From the NCBI GenBank assembly GCA_902826605.1, contig CADEFM010000008.1, positions 1-64,000 of the forward strand: 64,000 bases of DNA, written 5' to 3'. This stretch comes from an uncultured Acidobacteriota bacterium (GTDB taxonomy: Bacteria; Acidobacteriota; Terriglobia; Bryobacterales; Bryobacteraceae). Positions 27,786-35,847 of the stretch are shown here, piece after piece (the first letter of the stretch is position 1; each line of letters opens with the position of its first letter). Both the position numbers and the translations under genes were made by a program. A model generated the notes under the pieces. The model was given only the letters and a program-made list of their open reading frames with translations, did not search any database and was not told the origin of the DNA.

Positions 27786-28265
27786 TCAATCTCCCTTTTG
27801 GTAGCTGTACTTGTAGCCATGAGTTGGATAGTCTTTGCGCAGCGGATGCCCTTCCCAATCGAGGGGCATCAGAATGCGAATCAGATTCGGATGGTTGCGG
27901 AAGCCGATGCCGAACATATCGAAGGTCTCGCGCTCATACCAATCGGCCGCGCGCCACACGCCGGTGACCGAATCGATTTCCGGACTGACGCCGCCAATGC
28001 TGCACTTAATCCGCAGGCGTCCCACCTTGGGAATCGACGTGGAGGGCACAATGGATTCGAGCGAGTGCAGGTGATAAACGATCTCGTAACGCGGTTCCGC
28101 GGGATGCCAATCGACGGCGGTAATGGAATCCAACCGAACAAACTTGTGGTTGTCCTTCAAATGCCGGCACAGGTCGACGATGCGGGATGGGTCGGCGATC
28201 AACGTCGTTTCGCCAAAGGCTTCTTTGGTCTCGAGAATCGCGGGGTGTTGAATGGAAAGACTCAT
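27786..28265 (-). CDS. nuoC: NADH-quinone oxidoreductase subunit C
   Basis: A 159-residue 30-kDa-type subunit of the complex I connecting module. The family signature is near the C-terminus: WYERETFDMFGIGFRNH, then GHPLRKDYP. I chose ATG 28265, which overlaps the nuoA stop as ATGA. A longer frame to 28322 would intrude into nuoA. In most operons nuoB lies between nuoA and nuoC; here the overlap excludes it. Confidence 0.95.
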   Translation of the reverse strand: MSLSIQHPAILETKEAFGETTLIADPSRIVDLCRHLKDNHKFVRLDSITAVDWHPAEPRYEIVYHLHSLESIVPSTSIPKVGRLRIKCSIGGVSPEIDSVTGVWRAADWYERETFDMFGIGFRNHPNLIRILMPLDWEGHPLRKDYPTHGYKYSYQKGD

Positions 28266-28660
28266 GCGCCGCGATCCTTTGGATATTTTTCCTGCGACCA
28301 ATCGAGCGCGCCCTTCTTCCACACGTAGAAGTAGCCCACCAGAACCAGCGCCACGAACACGAACATTTCACCCAATGCGAATAGCTTCAATTCGCGAAAC
28401 ACCACGGCCCAGGGGTAGAGGAACACCGCTTCAATATCGAAGAGCACGAAGATCATGCCGACCAGGTACCACTTGACGGAGAAGCGCTCGGCCGCCGAAC
28501 CAACCGGCGCCATGCCGGATTCGTAGGGCGTATCTTTCAACGGGCTCTTGGCCCGTTTGCCCAGCAGGGCGGAAATTCCAATCAACCCGGCCGCCACCGC
28601 GATGGCGATGACCACCTGGACGATGACCGGAAAGTACATCTCTGGATAGGTAGTTGGCAT
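28262..28660 (-). CDS. nuoA: NADH-quinone oxidoreductase subunit A
   Basis: A 132-residue, three-helix subunit of complex I and the first gene of the operon. Conserved parts are PYESGMAPVGSAAERFSVKWY and the helix VLFDIEAVFLYPWAV with acidic residues. The start is ATG 28660. An 88-bp intergenic region separates it from the divergent thiS gene and must hold the operon promoter; I do not see a strong minus-strand -35/-10 pair there. Confidence 0.96.
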   Translation of the reverse strand: MPTTYPEMYFPVIVQVVIAIAVAAGLIGISALLGKRAKSPLKDTPYESGMAPVGSAAERFSVKWYLVGMIFVLFDIEAVFLYPWAVVFRELKLFALGEMFVFVALVLVGYFYVWKKGALDWSQEKYPKDRGA

Positions 28661-28706
28661 GCGTTATTGACGGCTTGCGACGGAGACTCAACCGTTGGTA
28701 CTTAGG

Positions 28707-28733
28707 TGTTTGGTCTAAACATTCAAATATAAT
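28707..28733 (+). promoter_or_regulatory. TATAAT -10 box with adjacent palindrome between nuoA and thiS
   Basis: A perfect TATAAT lies at 28728-28733, 15 bp before the thiS start. Immediately upstream, 28707-28721 is the inverted repeat TGTTT-GGTCT-AAACA. It sits where an operator between -35 and -10 would be and covers the shared nuo/thiS control region. No good -35 is seen. Confidence 0.35.
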
Positions 28734-28748
28734 GATCTTAGGAGAGTA

Positions 28749-28988
28749 GTGTCAAACCCACCGGTGCGATCCCAACAAACAAAAACGATTCAAATTGTGC
28801 TAAACGGGGAGCCGCGCGAAGTTCCGGAAGGGCTGACCGTGGACACGCTGCTCACGTTTCTTCAAATGGACCCGTCGCGAGTCGCCGTGGAACTGGATCG
28901 AGAGATTGTCCGCAAGCCAAATTGGGCGAACAAGCAAATCTCCATGGGAGCGCAGGTTGAAGTAGTGTGGTTCGTAGGCGGGGGATAA
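28749..28988 (+). CDS. thiS: Sulfur carrier protein ThiS-like
   Basis: A 79-residue ubiquitin-fold protein ending in the required Gly-Gly (WFVGGG). ThiS is adenylated at this tail and then carries the sulfur for thiazole formation in thiamine synthesis. Seen: IQIVLNGEPREVPEGLTVDTLL, then VAVELDREIV, both typical. The N-terminal 12 residues are an extension. The start is GTG 28749 with AGGAG five bases upstream. No thiG, thiF or thiE is adjacent, so a role in another sulfur transfer is possible. Confidence 0.85.
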   Translation: MSNPPVRSQQTKTIQIVLNGEPREVPEGLTVDTLLTFLQMDPSRVAVELDREIVRKPNWANKQISMGAQVEVVWFVGGG

Positions 28989-28992
28989 CATT

Positions 28993-29976
28993 CTGTCCGC
29001 GCTTCGCCTGAGCATTCTCGATCAATCCCCGATTCCCGAAGGCCTTACACCCGGCGATGCGTTGCGCAATTCGATCGATCTGGCCCGCCACGCCGACGAA
29101 CTGGGTTATCACCGCTATTGGCTGGCCGAGCATCACGGAACGCCGGGGTTGGCCTGCGCAAGCCCCGAGGTCATGATTGGCCCTATCGCAAATGTCACCT
29201 CGAAAATTCGCATTGGAACGGGCGGAGTGATGTTGCCGCACTACAGCCCTTTAAAGGTTGCAGAAACGTTTTCAATGTTGAGCGGGCTGTACCCTGGGCG
29301 CATCGATTTGGGGCTGGGCAGAGCACCGGGCACAAGCCAAGCGGTATCTCACGCGTTGCAGCGCGATCGCCGCCAACCTCCTCCCGACGATTTTCCGCGG
29401 CAGCTCACAGAACTGCTTCACTATTTCAAGCCCGATGAAGAAGGTTCATCCCGCCCGCTTCGCAATGTGCACTTTCACACACCAGAGCCGTGGCTGCTCG
29501 GATCGTCGCCGCAAAGCGCGGTGTGGGCCGCCGAGTTCGGCTTGCCATATTGTTTCGCCGATTTCATCAACCCGGAAGGCGCGACGTTCGCGCACGTTTA
29601 CAAACAGAATTTCGTGCCTTCCAAATGGTGCGCCCAACCGCGCATGGCCGTGGCAGCGTGGGCTATCTGCGCGGAGACGGATGAAGAAGCCATGTTGCTC
29701 TCGGCCAGTTTTCGCATGATGGCGCTGCATCTTTTTCGGGGCCAGCTCATCGCGGTTCCTCCGGTGGAATGCGCCATCGAGTTTCTCAAGAGCGAGGGCC
29801 TGCCCATGCACGTGCTCCCCGCGGGTCGCCGTATCATTACGGGATCGCCCGAAAAAGTCCGCGCGTCACTCCACGCCTTGGCAGGGAGTTACGGGGCCGA
29901 AGAAGTAATGGCAGTGAACATTATGTTCGACCACGCGGCACGGAAGCGGTCATATGAACTGATCAGCACGGCGTGA
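28993..29976 (+). CDS. LLM-class flavin-dependent oxidoreductase (luciferase-like)
   Basis: A TIM-barrel flavin oxidoreductase of the bacterial luciferase family. Visible: LRLSILDQSPI for the first strand, RYWLAEHHGTPGLA, VMLPHYSPLKVAETFSML and GRIDLGLGRAPG. The frame is open from 28978, but no ATG, GTG or TTG occurs before TTG 29062, and that start would remove the first strand. I therefore place it at CTG 28993; ATT 28990 is an alternative. A GGGGGA lies 8 bp upstream. It follows thiS by 4 bp. The substrate is unknown. Confidence 0.85.
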   Translation: MSALRLSILDQSPIPEGLTPGDALRNSIDLARHADELGYHRYWLAEHHGTPGLACASPEVMIGPIANVTSKIRIGTGGVMLPHYSPLKVAETFSMLSGLYPGRIDLGLGRAPGTSQAVSHALQRDRRQPPPDDFPRQLTELLHYFKPDEEGSSRPLRNVHFHTPEPWLLGSSPQSAVWAAEFGLPYCFADFINPEGATFAHVYKQNFVPSKWCAQPRMAVAAWAICAETDEEAMLLSASFRMMALHLFRGQLIAVPPVECAIEFLKSEGLPMHVLPAGRRIITGSPEKVRASLHALAGSYGAEEVMAVNIMFDHAARKRSYELISTA

Positions 29977-30090
29977 AGGCTGAAACCCGGGGACGCCGAA
30001 ACCTTGCCGACGTGAGCCATATGCAGTACGTTGGTGTTGAGCGCCATACAATCGCGCTTCGTCCGCGAATCGCAAATAGAGGTTGCCAGC

Positions 30091-30999
30091 ATGCAAACCA
30101 GAAGAGACTTCGCGAAACTCGCGCTTGCCAGCTTACCGCTCAGGCCCCTGCTGGCTGCGAAAATCGACTCCACCGTAAAAGGTGTGAGGCTAGGAACCAT
30201 CACCTACAGCTTTCGCGACTTCCCACGCACCCCGGGCGTGGATAATACGGACGCGGTGATTCAGGCTCTGCAGGATTGCGGCATTGGCGAGATCGAACTT
30301 TTTTCCGCGAATGCCGAACCGGGACCTGTGACTAACCGCGGCAATCCCGCCGAAGCCGCACAGGCCCGGGAGGCACTGCGGCAATGGCGGATGGCCACGC
30401 CTATGCAACACTTTCAGGCGATTCGCAAGAAGTACGACGATGCAGGCATTCGCATCCACGCTTACACAATGAACTATCGTGGCGACTTTACGGACGCTGA
30501 AATCGACAAAACCTTCGAGCAGGCCAAAGCTCTCGGAGCGGAAGTGATTTCCAGTTCCACGCAGGTCAGCATGGCCAAACGTTTACTAGGGTTCGCGGAA
30601 AAACACAAAATCTTCCTGGCATTTCATGGCCACGCCGAATACGACCAACCTGATGAATTTTCCAAACCGGCAACTTTCCAGCAAGCTTTGGATTTGTCGA
30701 AATATGCCAAGATCAATTTGGACATTGGACACTTTACGGCGGCCAACGAAGATGCGGTCGCATATATCCAGGCAAACCACCAGCGAATCTCGCATCTGCA
30801 TATAAAGGATCGGAAGAAGAACAAGGGCCCCAATACGGAATGGGGCCAGGGCGACACTCCTATTAAGCCGGTCCTGGCGTTACTGCGCGACAAACGTTAT
30901 CCCATTCCGGCCTTCATTGAATACGAATATATGGGTAAGGGAACTTCCGTCGACGAAGTAAAGAAGTGCATGGCTTACATGAGGCAAGCGTTAGCCTGA
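30091..30999 (+). CDS. Tat-exported sugar phosphate isomerase/epimerase-like protein
   Basis: A 302-residue xylose isomerase-like TIM barrel. The N-terminus has a twin-arginine signal (TRRDFAKLALASLPL). The barrel begins LGTITYSFRDFP and shows metal-ligand-type residues: IGEIELFSA, KINLDIGHFTAAN, ISHLHIKDRK and FIEYEY. I chose ATG 30091, which puts the twin arginines near the N-terminus; a frame extension to 30031 has no such logic. Many such acidobacterial and planctomycete proteins are exported and act on unknown sugars. It stands alone, 114 bp after the LLM gene. Confidence 0.82.
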   Translation: MQTRRDFAKLALASLPLRPLLAAKIDSTVKGVRLGTITYSFRDFPRTPGVDNTDAVIQALQDCGIGEIELFSANAEPGPVTNRGNPAEAAQAREALRQWRMATPMQHFQAIRKKYDDAGIRIHAYTMNYRGDFTDAEIDKTFEQAKALGAEVISSSTQVSMAKRLLGFAEKHKIFLAFHGHAEYDQPDEFSKPATFQQALDLSKYAKINLDIGHFTAANEDAVAYIQANHQRISHLHIKDRKKNKGPNTEWGQGDTPIKPVLALLRDKRYPIPAFIEYEYMGKGTSVDEVKKCMAYMRQALA

Positions 31000-31047
31000 C
31001 ATGGTGAATTCTTTGTTGCAACATGAATGGGATGCGGAGGTAAGCCA

Positions 31048-31506
31048 GTGAATGCCCGGCGGACGGTTCTGTTCCTATTCGTACTAGTGATCGCCGCAAT
31101 TGCAATGTTGGCGTGCCGGAACTCGCCGCCCGTGGCCGCCAAACCCCAGTTAGGCTGGCGGCCAATCGATAAATGGGCTGGGCAGGGCAGCACTCAGACG
31201 GACTCTTTTAATATCGAAAGCACACTGTGGAGAATTAAGTGGGATGTGAAGAACGGAACCGTCTCCGCACCCCTCAGCGACAGCAATCAAGCGATTTTGA
31301 AACCTGCTCCTGAAATAGGCACGTTTCATGTGGCGGTGCACAGCGCCGTGAGCGGACGCTTTCTCATGGACGCCGTCCAACAGCATGGAGCCGGTCACGG
31401 AATCGCTTACGTTACGGAAGATCCGCGCCTTTATCATCTTGTCGTCGAGTCGAATGGACTCGATTGGGCCATCGCGGTTGAAGAGGGCGTTTCGGGAACA
31501 CCGTGA
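31048..31506 (+). CDS. Small lipoprotein-like secreted protein, unknown
   Basis: A 152-residue protein with a positively charged N-terminus, a hydrophobic stretch and AMLAC, a lipobox-like cysteine site near residue 24. The rest resembles a beta sandwich, with WRIKWDVKNG and FHVAVHSAVSGRFL; similar small domains bind ligands in exported bacterial proteins. I favour GTG 31048, which has GGAGG seven bases upstream; ATG 31027 is the alternative. A candidate terminator follows at 31517-31554. Confidence 0.6.
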   Translation: MNARRTVLFLFVLVIAAIAMLACRNSPPVAAKPQLGWRPIDKWAGQGSTQTDSFNIESTLWRIKWDVKNGTVSAPLSDSNQAILKPAPEIGTFHVAVHSAVSGRFLMDAVQQHGAGHGIAYVTEDPRLYHLVVESNGLDWAIAVEEGVSGTP

Positions 31507-31516
31507 GAATGGAATT

Positions 31517-31554
31517 AGGGGTTCGCGGCCGTTGCAGGAGGCTACCCCTTTTTT
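31517..31554 (+). terminator. Candidate intrinsic terminator
   Basis: AGGGGT at 31517-31522 pairs with ACCCCT at 31544-31549 (6 bp, long loop) and is followed by a run of six T at 31549-31554. It lies just after the lipoprotein gene and before the molybdenum hydroxylase operon. Confidence 0.5.
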
Positions 31555-31670
31555 GCAGTAGACAGAGGGTGTATACTTCTGTGAGTCCCTTGGAAGAGTT
31601 GAGCTCTTAATTGCAATGCAAGTGGAACGAACCGGCCACCGGCCGAATGTAAATTTGAGGTGATCCTACA

Positions 31671-32300
31671 ATGGCGGACACAAACAAAATAGACGATACA
31701 GCGACAAGCCTGTCTAGACGAACCCTGATTAAAGGCGTCATCGCCGCGGGCGCGGTCTCTTCGGGCGCCTATTTATTCCGCACCTCCGTGGTGCGGGCCC
31801 AACAATCGGCGGCGGGATCGGCGGAACGTTTGGTCACGCTGACGGTCAACGGCCAGCAGCGCCGCGTCGACGTCATGAAGCAGGAAACGCTGGCGACGAC
31901 GCTGCGTTACAAATTGGGACTCACCGGAACCAAGCTGGGCTGTGATCGCTCCGAATGCGGTGCGTGCACGGTCTTGGTGGACGATGTTCCCCATTACTCG
32001 TGTTCCATGCTGACTCATACCGCTCGGGGCAAGAACATCGTCACCATTGAGGGTTTAGCCAGCGCTGAAGGGAAACTCCATCCTATCCAGCAGGGCGTGA
32101 TCGATGAACAGGGCTTCCAGTGTGCATTTTGCATGTCCGGTTTCATCATGGCGACGGCCGGATTCCTGAAGGTGAACCCCAACCCCACTCGAGCGGAGCT
32201 GGCCCACGGAATTTCCGGCAATCTCTGCCGGTGCCAGGACTATGACAAGATCCTGACGGCCATGATGCGCGGCGCGGAAAATGCGAGGAAGGTAAGCTAA
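31671..32300 (+). CDS. Tat-exported 2x[2Fe-2S] subunit of a molybdenum hydroxylase (PaoA-like)
   Basis: A 209-residue small subunit of the xanthine dehydrogenase family. A twin-arginine signal is at residues 15-35 (LSRRTLIKG). The plant-type [2Fe-2S] ligands are Cys91, Cys96, Cys99 and Cys111. The second, helical [2Fe-2S] site uses Cys151, Cys154, Cys186 and Cys188. This layout equals E. coli PaoA (YagT), the electron-transfer subunit of the periplasmic aldehyde oxidoreductase. It is first in an operon with the Moco, FAD and cytochrome b genes. AGGTG precedes the ATG. Export of the whole complex probably depends on this signal. Confidence 0.92.
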   Translation: MADTNKIDDTATSLSRRTLIKGVIAAGAVSSGAYLFRTSVVRAQQSAAGSAERLVTLTVNGQQRRVDVMKQETLATTLRYKLGLTGTKLGCDRSECGACTVLVDDVPHYSCSMLTHTARGKNIVTIEGLASAEGKLHPIQQGVIDEQGFQCAFCMSGFIMATAGFLKVNPNPTRAELAHGISGNLCRCQDYDKILTAMMRGAENARKVS

Positions 32301-32301
32301 C

Positions 32302-34821
32302 ATGCCTGCGAAAATTTCTCCGAACCAACCGGCCTATAGACTTCTCGGTAAGAATTATGAAACCCCCGATCTGGTTGCGAAGGTGACCGGCAAGGCGAAG
32401 TACGCCGAAGATTATCGCGCCGAGGGAATGCTTTTTGCCAGATTACTACTCAGCCCGATGCCACATGCACGCGTACGCAGTATCGATGCGTCCGCGGCTC
32501 TGGCCATGCCGGGCGTGAAGGCCATTCTTACGGTGGACGATCTTCCCGCGCCCGCCGATGCCATGACGGATTTGGGTCAGGTGATCCCGGCGAATAAGCT
32601 TGCGGAGCGCGGCCTCACGAACGAACCGGTTTATCAGGGCGATCCCATTCTGGCGGTTTGCGCCGTTGATGAATATACGTGCGCCGAGGCTATCGAGAAG
32701 ATACGCATCGACTATGAACGTTTGCCTCATGTCGTCGATCCATTGGTGACGTTGCGGCCAGGATCGCCTAACGCCCGAGTGGAAGGCAATGTGTGGCTCC
32801 GCCCCGTGGCCGCCCCGCCTAAGCCGGGCCAGCCGCCTCCGCCTCCGTCCGCACCCCAGGTGCAGGAACTTAAGTGGACCGATGCCGATTTCGCGGCTTC
32901 GAAGGACGGTCAACTTCCCATGGGCAAGGCGACCGACAAATGGGAGTACGGCGATTGGGAAGCGGGCCTCAAGAACGCAGACCTGGTGCTGGACGAAACC
33001 TTCGTCTCCCCCAATACCAGCCATCAATGTCTGGAAACACGCACCGCGATGGCGTACTGGCAAAACGGAAAAGTATATCTGCATTGCTCCACGCAGAGCA
33101 CATCCCAGACGGTACCGGCTGTCGCGCGGTGGCTGCATATGGACGCGAGCGATGTCATCGTCATCAGTGAATACACTGGTGGCGGGTTCGGCAGCAAGAT
33201 TACCAGTTCCATCCAGTGCATCATACCCGCTGTTCTCTCCAAGAAGGTCGGCGCTCCGGTAATGATGCGCATCAGCCGCGAGGAAGAACACTTCATCGGC
33301 AAAGCGCGCCCCAGCATTCATGGCCGCATGAAAGTCGGATTCACGAAGGACGGACGGATCACTGCCGTCGATATGTTCGTGCTGTGCGAAAGCGGCCCAT
33401 ACGATCCGCAAGGGGACGCCAATCAGGCTGGTCGGCAGTTATCCTTGATGTACCAACCCCCTGCGATGCGCTGGCAAGGTATTTCCGTACTGACGAACAC
33501 TCCTCCTCGTGTCTCGCAGAGCCAGCCCGGGGGATTTCAGGGCATCGTGTTGATGGAGCCTATCCTATCTAAAGCGGCCCGTAAACTCGGGATCGATCAT
33601 GTAGCCATACATAGGATCAACGCTCCAGAGGGTAAGGCGTCGCTGGGACCCGCCGCGGGCGGAAAGCGGCCCTATGTCACCAGTGCGTTTATTAAAGAAG
33701 CCCTGGATATAGGCAAAGCGTCGTTCCATTGGGACGAAAGAAAAGCCCGCGCAAAACGGAGCGGTACCAAGGCGCGCGGAATCGGCGTGGCGACCAGTTG
33801 CTTCGTGGGCGGTTCGGTTGGATTCGACGGGTTGTTCGTGATCAAACCGGATGGGAAAGTCTATGTCCAGTCCGGTATCGGGAACCTGGGGACAGAATCC
33901 GTGAGCGACTGCCACCGCGTTACCGCAGAGGTGCTCGGTATCCCGTGGGAGAAGGTCGAAGTCACCTGGGGCCATACGGGGCGCAATCTGCCTTGGACTT
34001 GCCCGTCGGGCGGGAGCCAGACTATTCACGCGATGACACGCGCCGCATTCGTTGCGGCGCATGATGCCAAGGACAAGTTGCAGCAAATCGCCGCCAAGGA
34101 TCTGGGCGGAAGAGCTGAGGATTATGAAGTCGGCGGGGAGCGCGTTTATCGCAAAGGCGGCGGCGGGAGCATGAGCCTGGCGCAGGCTGCAAAGCGGGCC
34201 ATTGAGCTGGGTGGCATCTATGACGGCCACGAAATTCCGAAGGGCGTCAATAAGTTCACCGCTGCATCGGCCCAAAATTTAACCGGGCAAGGCTTGCTGG
34301 CCATCGCCCGCGACACTATGCCCCGTGATGGACTGACGCACTCCTATGTGGCCGGTTTCGCCGAGGTGGAAGTGGACCTGGAGACGGGCAGATATGACAT
34401 CCTCGACTACCTCGCGGTTGCTGACGTGGGCACGGTAATTCACCCGCGCGCATTGGGCGGGCAGATTCTGGGCCGTTCGATGCTGGGAATCGGTCACGCT
34501 GTGGGCCAGAAATGGGTTTACGACCAGCACTACGGCCTCCCGCTGGCTAAGCGATTCCACCATAACAAGCCCCCCACCATCATGGAAGCACCCACGAAGA
34601 TGGCGTGGGAAGCAGTCGGGCTTCCTGATCCTGAGACCCCGATTGGCGCCCGCGGCATCGGCGAACCGCCGGTGGGTGCGGGTTGCATGGCAATTCTCAA
34701 TGCTTTATCCGATGCTCTGGGAGACGACGTTTTCAGACGCGCTCCCGTTCTCGCCGACACGATTCTGGCTTCCCTCGAAGCCGGGCGGCCCATGGAAGAA
34801 GGCCTCACGGCCCACATATAA
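32302..34821 (+). CDS. Molybdopterin-binding catalytic subunit of xanthine/aldehyde oxidase family (PaoC-like)
   Basis: An 839-residue catalytic subunit with no signal peptide of its own, consistent with piggy-back export by the Tat-tagged small subunit. Family marks: VTGKAKYAEDY near 28-40, TGGGFGSK near 292-300 for cofactor binding, GGSQTIHAM near 570, and ARGIGEPPVGAG near 777 with the active-site Glu. An unusual proline-rich insert sits around residues 171-185 (PPKPGQPPPPPSAPQ). The substrate cannot be read from sequence; aldehydes or N-heterocycles are typical. It lies 1 bp after the [2Fe-2S] gene. Confidence 0.92.
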   Translation: MPAKISPNQPAYRLLGKNYETPDLVAKVTGKAKYAEDYRAEGMLFARLLLSPMPHARVRSIDASAALAMPGVKAILTVDDLPAPADAMTDLGQVIPANKLAERGLTNEPVYQGDPILAVCAVDEYTCAEAIEKIRIDYERLPHVVDPLVTLRPGSPNARVEGNVWLRPVAAPPKPGQPPPPPSAPQVQELKWTDADFAASKDGQLPMGKATDKWEYGDWEAGLKNADLVLDETFVSPNTSHQCLETRTAMAYWQNGKVYLHCSTQSTSQTVPAVARWLHMDASDVIVISEYTGGGFGSKITSSIQCIIPAVLSKKVGAPVMMRISREEEHFIGKARPSIHGRMKVGFTKDGRITAVDMFVLCESGPYDPQGDANQAGRQLSLMYQPPAMRWQGISVLTNTPPRVSQSQPGGFQGIVLMEPILSKAARKLGIDHVAIHRINAPEGKASLGPAAGGKRPYVTSAFIKEALDIGKASFHWDERKARAKRSGTKARGIGVATSCFVGGSVGFDGLFVIKPDGKVYVQSGIGNLGTESVSDCHRVTAEVLGIPWEKVEVTWGHTGRNLPWTCPSGGSQTIHAMTRAAFVAAHDAKDKLQQIAAKDLGGRAEDYEVGGERVYRKGGGGSMSLAQAAKRAIELGGIYDGHEIPKGVNKFTAASAQNLTGQGLLAIARDTMPRDGLTHSYVAGFAEVEVDLETGRYDILDYLAVADVGTVIHPRALGGQILGRSMLGIGHAVGQKWVYDQHYGLPLAKRFHHNKPPTIMEAPTKMAWEAVGLPDPETPIGARGIGEPPVGAGCMAILNALSDALGDDVFRRAPVLADTILASLEAGRPMEEGLTAHI

Positions 34822-34833
34822 GGAGAACGGAAA

Positions 34834-35847
34834 ATGGCTATCATTCGTGACATTATGCCGGCGTTTGAACTCTTTCAGCCGGCGAACATTAATGACGCGG
34901 TCAGCTTGCTCGACCGGCACGGCTCCGACGCGTGGGTGCTCGCGGGAGGTCTCGACAGCTTCGACTGGCTAAAGGACCGCATCAAGCGGCCGAAAGTGGT
35001 TGTCGACCTCAGCCAAATCGCCGAACTTCGAGGCGTTCGCGAGGTCAATGGCGGGCTGGAGATCGGCGCCATGACCACACTTACTGAAGTAGTGCGCCAT
35101 CCTGTGGTGAAGGAGAAGTTCAGCATTCTCTCGCACGGCGCGGAGTCCGCCGCGTCGCCGCAGATCCGCAATCAAGGTACGCTGGGCGGCAACGTGTCGC
35201 AAGATGCCCGGTGCTGGTATTATCGCGGCGGTTGGAAGTGCTATCGCGCAGGCGGCAACATATGTTTCGCGGATACGCCTACCGCGATCAACCGCGAACA
35301 CGCAATTCTGAACGCGGAACGCTGCGTGGCGGTGAACCCATCCGATAGCGCTCCGGCGTTGATCGCGCTGGAAGCGCAGATGGTGATACGCAACGTGAAA
35401 GGTGAGCGGGTGGTGAACGCCGAAGATTACTTTGTCGGCCCCGCCATCGACATCACACGCATGACGGTTCTGCAACCGGGCGATTTGCTGACCGCCATTC
35501 GCATCCCCGCCACCTGGGCCGGAGCGCAATTCTATTTCGAAAAGGTGCGCGACCGCCAGGTGTGGGATTTCCCATTGATGAATGTGGCCTCCGCCATGGT
35601 GGTCAACGGCGGAAACATCGAGCGCATTCGCATCGCGGTGAACGCCGCCGCGGCTACGCCCCTGCGCCTCACCGCCGTGGAAGACGCTGTGCGCGGCAAG
35701 GCGCGCAATGCCGCCACGGGTGAGATGGGTGGCAAAGTGGCGGTCACCGGAGCGGAACCGCTCCGTTATAACGGTTATAAAATTCCGCTCATGCGCAATT
35801 TAGTGAAGCGCGCTATCAGCGGCGTGGAGGAGGCAAAGTGGGCCTAG
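34834..35847 (+). CDS. FAD (and probable [4Fe-4S]) subunit of the molybdenum hydroxylase (PaoB-like)
   Basis: A 337-residue FAD-binding subunit. FAD-loop motifs are WVLAGGLDS near 35-42 and NQGTLGGNVSQDARC near 113-127. Four cysteines (127, 136, 144, 164) fall in the C-x8-C-x7-C-x19-C arrangement found in subunits of the PaoB type, where a [4Fe-4S] cluster is known in E. coli. AGGAG precedes the ATG. It is third in the operon and overlaps the cytochrome b gene by 10 bp. Electrons probably flow Moco to 2x[2Fe-2S] to [4Fe-4S]/FAD. Confidence 0.9.
   Translation: MAIIRDIMPAFELFQPANINDAVSLLDRHGSDAWVLAGGLDSFDWLKDRIKRPKVVVDLSQIAELRGVREVNGGLEIGAMTTLTEVVRHPVVKEKFSILSHGAESAASPQIRNQGTLGGNVSQDARCWYYRGGWKCYRAGGNICFADTPTAINREHAILNAERCVAVNPSDSAPALIALEAQMVIRNVKGERVVNAEDYFVGPAIDITRMTVLQPGDLLTAIRIPATWAGAQFYFEKVRDRQVWDFPLMNVASAMVVNGGNIERIRIAVNAAAATPLRLTAVEDAVRGKARNAATGEMGGKVAVTGAEPLRYNGYKIPLMRNLVKRAISGVEEAKWA

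Noticed and set aside
28262..28265. A hidden or fused nuoB between nuoA and nuoC
   Set aside because: The two genes overlap by four bases and neither carries extra Cys-rich sequence; nuoB is truly absent here.
26667..28328. A 553-codon open frame on the plus strand across nuoD and nuoC
   Set aside because: It runs antisense to two clear complex I genes and has no recognisable domain or ribosome binding site.
28661..28748. A TPP riboswitch before thiS
   Set aside because: The gap is only 88 bp and the conserved thi-box sequences are not present.
31549..31577. TATACT at 31572-31577 as promoter of the molybdenum hydroxylase operon
   Set aside because: The only sequence at -35 spacing is the T-run of the terminator, a poor match; a -10 alone is not enough.
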